Shown here: piece by piece, positions 1 through 6,154 of the stretch
Layout of the letters: each line of letters opens with the position of its first letter
Position numbering within the stretch: position 1 is the first letter of the stretch
Source: an uncultured bacterium
GTDB lineage: Bacteria > Bacillota > Clostridia > Lachnospirales > Lachnospiraceae
Length of the DNA: 6,799 bases
Assembly: GCA_947086625.1 (NCBI GenBank)
Contig: CAMTZV010000083.1
Location: forward strand, 1 to 6,799
Direction: 5' to 3'
The notes under the pieces: generated by a model
What the model saw: only the letters and a program-made list of their open reading frames with translations
Told to the model about the DNA's origin: nothing
Database searches by the model: none
Program-made: the position numbers and the translations under genes

Positions 1-1
1 C

Positions 2-460
2 GTTTACCGCATCCACCAGTTTGAGAAGCAGGAGATGATCGTCGTCTGCAAGCCGGACGATTCGATGTACTGGTACGGCCAGCTCTGGAAAAACACGGTC
101 GATCTGTTCCGCAGTCTCGACGTTCCGGTGCGCACGCTCGAGTGCTGCTCCGGCGATCTCGCAGACTTGAAGGTGAAGTCGTGCGACGTGGAGGCGTGGT
201 CGCCCCGCCAGAAGAAATATTTTGAGGTCGGGAGTTGCTCGAACCTCGGGGACGCGCAGGCGAGACGTTTAAAGATCCGTGTGCGGGATGAGAAGGGCGG
301 CAAATATTTCGCGCACACGTTAAACAATACGGTGGTCGCTCCGCCCCGTATGCTGATCGCATTTCTGGAGAACAATTTAAACGCGGACGGCAGCGTGAAC
401 ATCCCGGCTGTTTTGCAGCCCTATATGGGAGGGATGGAAAAGCTTGTGCCGAAAGCTTAG
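2..460 (+). CDS. serS: Seryl-tRNA synthetase, C-terminal part (5' end outside window)
   Basis: This is the last 152 codons of a class II aminoacyl-tRNA synthetase that charges tRNA(Ser) with serine using ATP, in the cytoplasm. Reading is open from base 2. The visible protein begins inside class II motif 2 (YRIHQFEKQE, just after the start), continues with the SerRS-typical stretch FEVGSCSNLGDAQARR (about residues 76-91 of the fragment), and ends with HTLNN...PRMLIAFLENN (motif 3, containing the class II arginine) and the usual LQPYMGG tail. SerRS proteins are about 420-430 aa, so roughly one third is present. Motif 3 reads LNNTVVAPPR, where most bacterial SerRS have LNGSGLAVGR, so this may be a divergent or second SerRS copy. 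The family call is firm and the paralogue status is inference. The gene is followed by its own hairpin terminator, so it is probably not co-transcribed with carA. Confidence 0.93.
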   Translation, partial: VYRIHQFEKQEMIVVCKPDDSMYWYGQLWKNTVDLFRSLDVPVRTLECCSGDLADLKVKSCDVEAWSPRQKKYFEVGSCSNLGDAQARRLKIRVRDEKGGKYFAHTLNNTVVAPPRMLIAFLENNLNADGSVNIPAVLQPYMGGMEKLVPKA

Positions 461-473
461 GTGACGAAGAGGT

Positions 474-512
474 TGCTGTACGGACTCCCGCAGGGGGGCT
501 GTACAGCATTTT
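474..512 (+). terminator. Probable Rho-independent terminator after serS
   Basis: The arm TGCTGTAC (474-481) pairs perfectly with GTACAGCA (501-508). The inner arms 482-489 and 493-500 continue the stem with one A-G mismatch, two G-U pairs and a GCA loop (490-492). A short TTTT tract (509-512) follows directly. The hairpin starts 13 nt after the serS stop, the usual place for a terminator. The T tract is short and ends in C, so it may be leaky and allow some read-through into carA. Alternatively it belongs to the palindromic element that starts two bases further on. Confidence 0.65.
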
Positions 513-513
513 C

Positions 514-593
514 ACTGTTCAGAGCCAGGGCAATTTGCAGGATACGCCAAAGCGGGGAAATCCGCAGGATTTTCGAGCCTGGCTGTGAACAGT
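514..593 (+). repeat. 80-bp imperfect palindrome with switchable inner hairpins, upstream of carA
   Basis: The outer arms are ACTGTTCA (514-521) with TGAACAGT (586-593), then one G-G mismatch, then AGCCAGG (523-529) with CCTGGCT (578-584). This gives 15 paired positions out of 16. Inside lie two overlapping hairpins that cannot coexist: GCGGG/TCCGC with a GAAA loop (552-565), and GGAAATCC/GGATTTTC with a GCA loop (556-574). The heptamer GCAGGAT occurs twice (537-543 and 564-570). No open frame here looks like a protein. It could be a structured 5' leader controlling carAB, a small MITE-like or REP-like dispersed repeat, or both. It does not resemble the PyrR-binding loop or a riboswitch class I can recognise by eye. 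The palindrome is seen directly; its role is unknown. Confidence 0.7.
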
Positions 594-610
594 TACATAG
601 ATTTCAACAG

Positions 611-616
611 AAAGGA
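611..616 (+). promoter_or_regulatory. Ribosome binding site that fixes the carA start
   Basis: AAAGGA lies 6 nt before the ATG at 623. The reading frame stays open upstream to a GTG at 461, directly after the serS stop. That extension would be translated through the terminator hairpin and the palindrome, has no Shine-Dalgarno sequence, and does not resemble CarA, whose N-terminus begins at the ATG (MKAFLILEDG). Confidence 0.75.
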
Positions 617-622
617 CACGAG

Positions 623-1708
623 ATGAAGGCATTTCTTATACTTGAGGACGGGCATGTTTTTACCGGGACGGCAATCGGTGTGGAGCGGGAGGCCGTGTGC
701 GAGGTTGTGTTCAACACGTCTATGACCGGCTATCTGGAGGTGCTCACCGACCCCTCGTATGCGGGTCAGGCGGTGACGATGACCTATCCGCTCATCGGAA
801 ATTACGGCATCAATTTCAGCGATATGGAGTCGAAACGGCCGTGGGTGAAGGGTTTCATCGTGCGCGAGCTCTCCCGGACGGCGAGCAACTTCCGCTGCGA
901 GGGCAGCATCCAGGATTTTCTGAAAAAGCACGATATCCCAGGTATTGCGGGCGTTGACACGCGTGCGCTCACGAAGCTTTTGCGGGAGAGCGGGACGATG
1001 AACGGCATGATCACGACGAATGCGGACTACGATCTGAAGGAGGTGATCCCCCGGCTGAAGGAATACCGGGTCGGGAATGTGGTGGAGCTCGTGACCTGCA
1101 GGGAGAAGCGTATTCTGAAAGGGAAGGGAAAGCGCGTGGCGCTGCTGGACCTCGGCGCGAAGGAGAGCATCGCAAAGTCATTGAACGCGCGCGGCTGCGA
1201 GGTCACGGTTTATCCGGCGCACACGCCCGCAGAGGAGCTGCTCGCAGAAAAGCCCGACGGCATCATGCTCTCGAACGGCCCCGGCGACCCGAAGGAGTGT
1301 GCGGATATCATCAAAGAGGTGCGAAAGCTCTACGAGTCGGATGTGCCGATTTTTGCGATCTGTCTTGGTCACCAGCTCATGGCACTTTCAGCCGGGGCAG
1401 ACACGCACAGGCTCAAATACGGGCATCGGGGCGGCAACCATCCGGTGAAGGATCTTAAGACGGGACGCGTCTACATCTCGTCGCAGAACCACGGGTATGT
1501 CGTCGATACCGACACGCTCGATGAGGCGGTAGTAAGGCCGTCCTTCGTGAACGTCAACGACGGCACAAACGAGGGGCTTTCCTATGTCGGTAAAAAAATT
1601 TTTACGGTGCAGTTCCACCCCGAGGCGTGCCCGGGGCCCACGGACACCGCGTATCTGTTTGACCAGTTTGTAGAGATGATGGGAGGAGAGAGTCATGCCG
1701 AAAAATAG
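623..1708 (+). CDS. carA: Carbamoyl-phosphate synthase small (glutaminase) subunit
   Basis: CarA hydrolyses glutamine and passes ammonia through a tunnel to CarB, which makes carbamoyl phosphate for pyrimidine and arginine synthesis in the cytoplasm. The 361-aa product has the normal family length. The N-terminal CPSase small-chain domain (about 1-150) carries FNTSMTGYLEVLTDPSYAG and PLIGNYG. The class I glutamine amidotransferase domain (about 170-355) has LSNGPGDP, the nucleophile elbow ICLGHQ with catalytic Cys247, the GHRGGNHPV block, and FHPE giving His332 and Glu334 of the catalytic triad. All three triad residues are present, so it should be active. The start at 623 is set by AAAGGA and by family alignment. 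It overlaps carB by 14 bp, which implies translational coupling and near-equal synthesis of the two subunits. No pyrimidine genes flank it here. Control, if any, would be through the palindromic leader upstream. Confidence 0.97.
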   Translation: MKAFLILEDGHVFTGTAIGVEREAVCEVVFNTSMTGYLEVLTDPSYAGQAVTMTYPLIGNYGINFSDMESKRPWVKGFIVRELSRTASNFRCEGSIQDFLKKHDIPGIAGVDTRALTKLLRESGTMNGMITTNADYDLKEVIPRLKEYRVGNVVELVTCREKRILKGKGKRVALLDLGAKESIAKSLNARGCEVTVYPAHTPAEELLAEKPDGIMLSNGPGDPKECADIIKEVRKLYESDVPIFAICLGHQLMALSAGADTHRLKYGHRGGNHPVKDLKTGRVYISSQNHGYVVDTDTLDEAVVRPSFVNVNDGTNEGLSYVGKKIFTVQFHPEACPGPTDTAYLFDQFVEMMGGESHAEK

Positions 1709-4700
1709 AGAGATCAAAAAGGTGCTTGTCATCGGCTCCGGCCCGATCGTGATCGGGCAGGCTGCGGAGTTCGACTACGCGGGGACGCAGGCGTGCCGTT
1801 CCTTAAAGGAGGAGGGGATCGAGGTGTGCCTCGTGAACTCCAACCCGGCGACGATCATGACGGACAGGGATATCGCGGATCAGGTGTATATCGAGCCGTT
1901 GACCGCAGAGACGCTCGAGCAGATCATCTTAAAGGAAAAGCCCGACAGCGTTTTGCCGACGCTCGGCGGACAGGCGGGGTTAAACCTTGGCATGGAGCTG
2001 GCGGAGAGCGGATTTTTGGACGCACACGGCGTGCGTCTCATCGGAACGACGCCGCAGACGATCAAAAAAGCGGAGGACCGGCAGGAATTTAAGGACACGA
2101 TGGAAAAGATCGGCGAGCCGGTGGCGGCGTCCCTCGTCGTGGAGTCGGTGGAGGAGGGCATCCGCTTTACGAATACGATCGGCTATCCGGTCGTCCTGCG
2201 CCCCGCCTACACGCTCGGCGGCAGCGGCGGCGGCATCGCGCACGACGAGACGGAGCTTGTTGCGATACTTGAAAACGGGCTGCGCCTAAGCCGCGTCGGT
2301 CAGGTTTTGGTGGAGCGCTGCATCGCAGGCTGGAAGGAGATCGAGTATGAGGTCATGCGCGACGCGGCGGGCAACTGCATCACGGTCTGCAACATGGAAA
2401 ACATCGACCCGGTTGGCGTCCACACAGGGGATTCGATCGTCGTCGCGCCGTCCCAGACGCTTGGGGACAAGGAGTACCAGATGCTGCGCACGTCGGCGTT
2501 TCGCATTATCACCGAGCTTGGCATCACCGGGGGCTGCAACGTGCAGTATGCGCTTAAGCCCGATTCGTTTGAATACTGCGTCATCGAGGTCAACCCCCGC
2601 GTGAGCCGTTCGTCCGCGCTGGCCTCAAAGGCGACGGGCTATCCGATCGCAAAGGTGGCGGCGAAGATCGCACTCGGCTATGCGCTCGACGAGATCAAAA
2701 ACGCGATCACCGGAAAGACGTACGCGAGCTTTGAGCCGATGCTCGACTACTGTGTCGTCAAGCTTCCGCGCCTGCCCTTCGACAAGTTTTTGAGCGCAAA
2801 GCACACGCTGACGACGCAGATGAAGGCGACCGGGGAGGTCATGAGCATTTGCGGCAGCTTTGAGGGCGCGCTCATGAAGGCGATCCGCTCGCTGGAGCAG
2901 CATGTGGACTGTCTGCGCTCCTATGACTTCTCGGATTTGAGTGAGCAGGAGCTGATCGAGCGCATGCAGATCGTGGACGACCGCCGTATTTATGTGATCG
3001 CGGAGGCGCTGCGAAAGGGTATCAACTACCGGACGATCAACGCCATTACGCAGATCGACGAGTGGTTTATTGACAAGATTGCGATCCTCGTGGAAATGGA
3101 GGAGCGGCTTTCGCATGAAACACTGACCGAAGCGCTGCTGGCGGAGGCAAAGCGTCTCGAATTTCCGGACAATGTGATCGCGCGTCTGGCGGGGACGACT
3201 GAGGATGCGGTGTGCGCGATGCGCGAATCGTACGGAATCCGTGCGGCGTTTCAGATGGTCGACACGTGCGCCGCGGAGTTTGCCGCGCAGACGCCGTACT
3301 TTTACTCGATGTATGGAAGCGCGGACGAGGCGGCCCGGTTCGGCTGTGGCGGGAAGCGGGCTGCGGGCGCATCGGCGAGTGGCGACAGACCGGGTCAGGA
3401 CGGCTCTGTATCGGCGAGTGACGACAGGCCGGATCAGGGAACCTCACGGAGAGGAAAGGTTCTGGTGCTTGGCTCCGGCCCGATCCGCATCGGGCAGGGC
3501 GTGGAGTTCGACTACTGCAGCGTGCACGCGACGTGGGCGTTTGCCCGGGCGGGCTACGAGACGATCATCGTCAACAACAACCCCGAGACGGTCAGCACGG
3601 ATTTCGACATCGCGGACAAGCTCTACTTCGAGCCGCTCACGCCGGAGGATGTGAAAAATATCGTGGACATCGAGAAGCCCGACGGGGCCGTCGTGCAGTT
3701 CGGCGGGCAGACCGCGATCAAGCTGACCGAGAGCCTGCAGAAGATGGGCGTGCCGATTTTCGGAACCGCGCCCGAGGACGTGGACGCGGCGGAGGACCGG
3801 GAGCTGTTCGATAAGATTTTGCAGCAGACCGGAATCCCGCGCGCAGCGGGCGGCACGGTGTTTACTGCGGACGAGGCGAAGCGGGTCGCAAACGAGCTGG
3901 GCTATCCGGTGCTCGTGCGCCCCTCCTACGTGCTCGGCGGGCAGGGAATGCAGATCGCCTACACCGACGAGGAGATCGAGGAGTTTATGGAGATCATCAA
4001 CCGCATCGAGCAGGATCACCCGATCCTCGTCGACAAATATTTGATGGGAAAGGAGCTCGAGGTCGACGCGGTGTGCGACGGTACGGATATTCTGATTCCG
4101 GGCATCATGGAGCACATCGAGCGCACCGGCGTCCACTCGGGGGACAGCATTTCGGTTTACCCGGCGCCGACCGTAAGCGATACGGTGCAGGAGACGATCG
4201 CGGAGTACGCGCGCAGGCTGGCGAAGGCGCTGCACGTGAAAGGGCTGATCAACATCCAGTTTATCGCGGTCGGAGACGAGGTGTACGTCATCGAGGTCAA
4301 CCCGCGCTCCTCGCGCACGGTGCCCTACATCAGCAAGGTGACGAACATCCCGATCGTCGCGCTTGCGACGGAGGTCATTCTCGGAAAGACGATCCGGGAG
4401 CTTGGATACACGCCGGGCTTACAGCCCGCCGCGGACTATTTTGCCATCAAAATGCCGGTGTTCTCGTTTGAAAAGATACGCGGCGCGGAGATCTCGCTGG
4501 GGCCGGAGATGAAATCGACGGGGGAGTGCCTTGGCATTGCAAAAAGCTTTGACGAAGCGCTCTACAAGGCGTTCTTAGGCGCAGGCGTCGTTCTGCCGCG
4601 ACATAAGCAGATGATTATCACCGTAAAAAAGGCGGATCAGCCGGAGGCCGCCGCGGTGGCGAAGCGCTTTGAGGCGCTCGGCTACACGATCTACGCGACG

Positions 4701-4991
4701 CGCCACACCGCCCAGTGCCTGCGAGAGAACGGCGTGAAGGTGCGCAGGATCAACATGCTCCACCAGGAGTCGCCGACGGTCATGGATCTTTTGCTCGGCC
4801 ATAAAATCGATCTTGTCATCAACACACCCACCCAGGGGCGCGACAAGAGACGGGACGGATTTCTGATCCGGCGTACCGCCATCGAGACGGGTGTGAATGT
4901 CATCACCTCGCTGGACACGGCGAACGCGCTGGCGCGCTCGCTTGCGGCGGGCGGGGAAAAGCGCTCGGTTGTGGATATCGCGGCGGTCTAA
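1695..4991 (+). CDS. carB: Carbamoyl-phosphate synthase large subunit, with enlarged central linker
   Basis: CarB uses two ATP, bicarbonate and ammonia from CarA to make carbamoyl phosphate. The 1098-aa protein has duplicated ATP-grasp halves. The first (about 1-400) carries GSGPIVIGQAAEFDY, Arg169 in RPAYTLGGSGGG, and EVNPRVSRSSAL with Glu298 and Asn300. The oligomerisation region is about 400-540. The second half (about 587-970) carries GSGPIRIGQGVEFDYC, Arg742 in RPSYVLGGQGM, and EVNPRSSRTVP. The MGS-like allosteric domain (about 971-1098) carries DLVINTPTQG and RRDG. Arg169 sits at the E. coli number, whereas Arg742 corresponds to E. coli Arg715 (numbering from memory), placing about 27 extra residues between the halves, in the Gly/Ser/Asp-rich stretch 542-586. 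Everything catalytic appears intact. The start has GGAGG at 1682-1686 inside the carA end. Regulation by nucleotides or ornithine through the MGS domain is known for the family, but the effector here is not evident. Confidence 0.97.
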   Translation: MPKNREIKKVLVIGSGPIVIGQAAEFDYAGTQACRSLKEEGIEVCLVNSNPATIMTDRDIADQVYIEPLTAETLEQIILKEKPDSVLPTLGGQAGLNLGMELAESGFLDAHGVRLIGTTPQTIKKAEDRQEFKDTMEKIGEPVAASLVVESVEEGIRFTNTIGYPVVLRPAYTLGGSGGGIAHDETELVAILENGLRLSRVGQVLVERCIAGWKEIEYEVMRDAAGNCITVCNMENIDPVGVHTGDSIVVAPSQTLGDKEYQMLRTSAFRIITELGITGGCNVQYALKPDSFEYCVIEVNPRVSRSSALASKATGYPIAKVAAKIALGYALDEIKNAITGKTYASFEPMLDYCVVKLPRLPFDKFLSAKHTLTTQMKATGEVMSICGSFEGALMKAIRSLEQHVDCLRSYDFSDLSEQELIERMQIVDDRRIYVIAEALRKGINYRTINAITQIDEWFIDKIAILVEMEERLSHETLTEALLAEAKRLEFPDNVIARLAGTTEDAVCAMRESYGIRAAFQMVDTCAAEFAAQTPYFYSMYGSADEAARFGCGGKRAAGASASGDRPGQDGSVSASDDRPDQGTSRRGKVLVLGSGPIRIGQGVEFDYCSVHATWAFARAGYETIIVNNNPETVSTDFDIADKLYFEPLTPEDVKNIVDIEKPDGAVVQFGGQTAIKLTESLQKMGVPIFGTAPEDVDAAEDRELFDKILQQTGIPRAAGGTVFTADEAKRVANELGYPVLVRPSYVLGGQGMQIAYTDEEIEEFMEIINRIEQDHPILVDKYLMGKELEVDAVCDGTDILIPGIMEHIERTGVHSGDSISVYPAPTVSDTVQETIAEYARRLAKALHVKGLINIQFIAVGDEVYVIEVNPRSSRTVPYISKVTNIPIVALATEVILGKTIRELGYTPGLQPAADYFAIKMPVFSFEKIRGAEISLGPEMKSTGECLGIAKSFDEALYKAFLGAGVVLPRHKQMIITVKKADQPEAAAVAKRFEALGYTIYATRHTAQCLRENGVKVRRINMLHQESPTVMDLLLGHKIDLVINTPTQGRDKRRDGFLIRRTAIETGVNVITSLDTANALARSLAAGGEKRSVVDIAAV
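3372..3439 (+). repeat. 39-nt in-frame tandem duplication in the carB linker
   Basis: Bases 3372-3400 recur at 3411-3439 with a period of 39 nt (13 codons). They match at 25 of 29 positions, and all four differences are G/A transitions. The encoded copies are SASGDRPGQD (from Ser560) and SASDDRPDQG (from Ser573). A more degenerate third copy may precede them around 3340-3360, but this is weak. The repeat accounts for part of the extra length of the interdomain linker and keeps the reading frame. Its composition suggests a flexible, disordered tether with no defined function. Confidence 0.85.
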
Positions 4992-5002
4992 GAGCTGTAA
5001 GT

Positions 5003-5028
5003 AAAAAAGCGGGGTTTCCCGCTTTTTT
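5003..5028 (+). terminator. Strong intrinsic terminator after carB
   Basis: The stem GCGGG (5009-5013) / CCCGC (5018-5022) has a GTTT loop. It is flanked by AAAAAA (5003-5008) and TTTTTT (5023-5028), giving 11 paired positions and a T tract. It begins 11 nt after the carB stop and ends the carAB unit. The A tract means it could also stop transcription from the other strand, although no gene converges on it here. Confidence 0.95.
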
Positions 5029-5039
5029 GCCGGCAGCAC

Positions 5040-5068
5040 TTGACATGCCGGGTGCTTCGATATATGAT
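5040..5068 (+). promoter_or_regulatory. Sigma-A type promoter for the riboswitch-thiT unit
   Basis: A perfect -35 box TTGACA (5040-5045) is separated by exactly 17 bp from a -10 box TATGAT (5063-5068, one mismatch to TATAAT). Transcription would start near 5075, about 40 nt before the TPP aptamer and about 200 nt before thiT. It lies directly downstream of the carB terminator, making thiT an independent unit. Confidence 0.88.
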
Positions 5069-5115
5069 AGCTATGTGCGGTTCACCGCGCATACGATAAA
5101 ACTACATAACCAAAC

Positions 5116-5197
5116 AGGCTAGGGGTGCCCTTCGGGGCTGAGACAAACGAATGAACCCTCATTACTTGATCCGGATCATACCGGCGTAAGGAAGCAG
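5116..5197 (+). promoter_or_regulatory. TPP riboswitch (thi-box aptamer) controlling thiT
   Basis: The RNA senses thiamine pyrophosphate and lowers expression of thiamine genes when it is abundant. Visible conserved parts in order are: closing arm GCT (5118-5120) pairing with AGC (5193-5195); the thi-box start CTAGGGGTGCC; P3 GCCC/GGGC with a UUCG loop (5127-5138); CTGAGA (5138-5143), which contacts the pyrimidine ring; P2 closing strand ACCCT (5155-5159); then TTGATCCGGATCATACCGG and GCGTAAGGAA, the pyrophosphate-binding arm. The optional P3a arm is absent. Its position between a good promoter and a thiamine transporter gene confirms the assignment. Confidence 0.97.
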
Positions 5198-5244
5198 CTT
5201 TCCGACAGTGCTTTATGCATGGAATGCACGACTCATTTGTTACC

Positions 5245-5273
5245 CCTCCTAAGAAGAAAAGGAGGATTTTTTT
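5245..5273 (+). promoter_or_regulatory. Riboswitch expression platform: Shine-Dalgarno-sequestering hairpin ending in seven T's
   Basis: CCTCCT (5245-5250) is exactly complementary to AGGAGG (5260-5265), which is the Shine-Dalgarno sequence of thiT, with a 9-nt purine loop. A and then TTTTTTT (5267-5273) follow, and the ATG is at 5274. When folded, the hairpin hides the ribosome binding site and also has the form of a short intrinsic terminator. That TPP binding favours this fold is inference from how the riboswitch family works. The 6-bp stem is short for an efficient terminator, so translational control is the simpler reading. Confidence 0.7.
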
Positions 5274-5960
5274 ATGTGGAAAATGTTTGCAACCCAGATT
5301 GTCGACGGGGAGGAGGTCAGCTATCAGCTGACCACGCCAGGCTACGCGGCGCTCGTGCTGATCGCGCTTTTGTGCATCTGCGCTGCCGTGGCGCTCGTGC
5401 GGGGCTCTAAGACGGGCGGGAGCCGCATTGCCACGCGCCAGCTCATGTTTTCGGCGATGGCGATGGCACTGGCTACGGTGACGTCGATGATCAAGCTGTT
5501 TGAGGCGCCGATGGGCGGCTCGGTGACGCTGTGCAGCATGCTCTTTATCGTGCTCATCGGCTACTGGTACGGCCCGAAGGCGGGTATCTTAACGGGCGTT
5601 GCCTACGGCATTTTGCAGCTCATTATCGACCCGTATATCCTGACGCTTCCGCAGATGCTCGTGGACTATCCGCTGGCGTTCGGCGCGCTGGGTCTGTCGG
5701 GAATTTTTGCGAACAGTAAACATGGCTTGCAGAAGGGCTACCTGCTCGGCATTTTCGGGCGCTGGGTGTTCGCGTTTCTCTCCGGTTACATTTTCTTTGC
5801 CTACTACGCGTGGGAGGGCTGGAACCCGGTGGCCTACTCCGCGGCGTATAACGCGAGCTACATCGGCATCGAGGGAATCATCACACTCGTGCTCGTCTCG
5901 CTTCCGCCGATGCAGTCGGCCCTGCAGTCGGTGAAAAAGCTGGCGACGGACGAGGCGTAA
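5274..5960 (+). CDS. thiT: Thiamine transporter ThiT, ECF-type S component (YuaJ family)
   Basis: ThiT is the membrane subunit that binds extracellular thiamine. With a shared EcfA/EcfA'/EcfT energising module, none of which is in this window, it imports the vitamin. The 228-aa protein is hydrophobic, with likely membrane segments near residues 24-43, 55-75, 84-100, 103-119, 128-145, 153-178 and 189-210. Family-like blocks are ALATVTSMIKLFEAPMGGS (65-83), TLCSML, YGILQLIIDPYIL, LVDYPLAFGALGLSG (129-143), SGYIFFAYYAWEGWNP and YNASYIGIEGIITL. The first hydrophobic segment and about 45 N-terminal residues exceed the roughly 180-aa L. lactis protein; the family core begins near residue 50. The start has a perfect AGGAGG at 8-nt spacing. 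The upstream TPP riboswitch supports the substrate. It appears monocistronic, though no clear terminator follows. Confidence 0.95.
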   Translation: MWKMFATQIVDGEEVSYQLTTPGYAALVLIALLCICAAVALVRGSKTGGSRIATRQLMFSAMAMALATVTSMIKLFEAPMGGSVTLCSMLFIVLIGYWYGPKAGILTGVAYGILQLIIDPYILTLPQMLVDYPLAFGALGLSGIFANSKHGLQKGYLLGIFGRWVFAFLSGYIFFAYYAWEGWNPVAYSAAYNASYIGIEGIITLVLVSLPPMQSALQSVKKLATDEA

Positions 5961-5967
5961 AAAAAGA

Positions 5968-5996
5968 TTGCCTTATCGCTTTTCCGGTAGTACGAT
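5968..5996 (+). promoter_or_regulatory. Weak candidate promoter upstream of the AGE-family gene
   Basis: TTGCCT (5968-5973) and TACGAT (5991-5996) are separated by 17 bp; each matches four of six consensus bases. It starts 8 nt after the thiT stop and lies about 160 nt upstream of the next start codon. No convincing intrinsic terminator separates thiT from the next gene: AAAA/TTTT around 5961-5984 can pair only weakly. The downstream gene could therefore be expressed from here, by read-through from thiT, or both. Confidence 0.35.
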
Positions 5997-6154
5997 GTGA
6001 TATGGAAGACGGCGTCACAGGCGAAAATGGAAATATCCGGAGGAAAAGGAGACGATTGGCGTGTGTGCGGCGATTGAAGAAATGAGAATGGACAGCAGGA
6101 CGGAAGGAAAGCCGGAGAGAACGGTCCAAACATACAGGACAAGGAGGAATTTAT

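Noticed and set aside
571..599. Possible carA promoter (TTTCGA / TACATA)
   Set aside because: Both boxes are poor matches to consensus and the first overlaps the palindrome arm. Not strong enough to call.
461..622. In-frame N-terminal extension of CarA from the GTG directly after the serS stop
   Set aside because: It has no ribosome binding site, reads through a terminator hairpin and a palindrome, and does not resemble CarA. The ATG at 623 has a proper Shine-Dalgarno sequence and gives the normal family length.
2625..3116. 163-codon antisense open frame opposite carB
   Set aside because: Same reason: a shadow frame across well conserved carB coding sequence.
3444..4235. Long 263-codon antisense open frame opposite carB
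   Set aside because: It is a by-product of GC-rich codon bias in the conserved second synthetase half of carB. It is Arg/His/Leu-rich, resembles no family, and the + strand protein is unambiguous.
5208..5229. Additional hairpin TGCAT/ATGCA between the aptamer and the thiT ribosome site
   Set aside because: Five base pairs with a 3-nt loop can arise by chance and no T tract follows. It may be part of the platform fold but cannot be supported alone.
5961..5984. AAAA/TTTT hairpin as a thiT terminator
   Set aside because: The stem would be short, almost all A-T, with a bulge and only a short T stretch. It is not credible as an intrinsic terminator.
6002..6085. 27-codon frame MEDGVTGENG... in the leader of the AGE-family gene
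   Set aside because: It has no ribosome binding site and an Arg/Lys-rich composition typical of non-coding purine-rich leader. Not supported.
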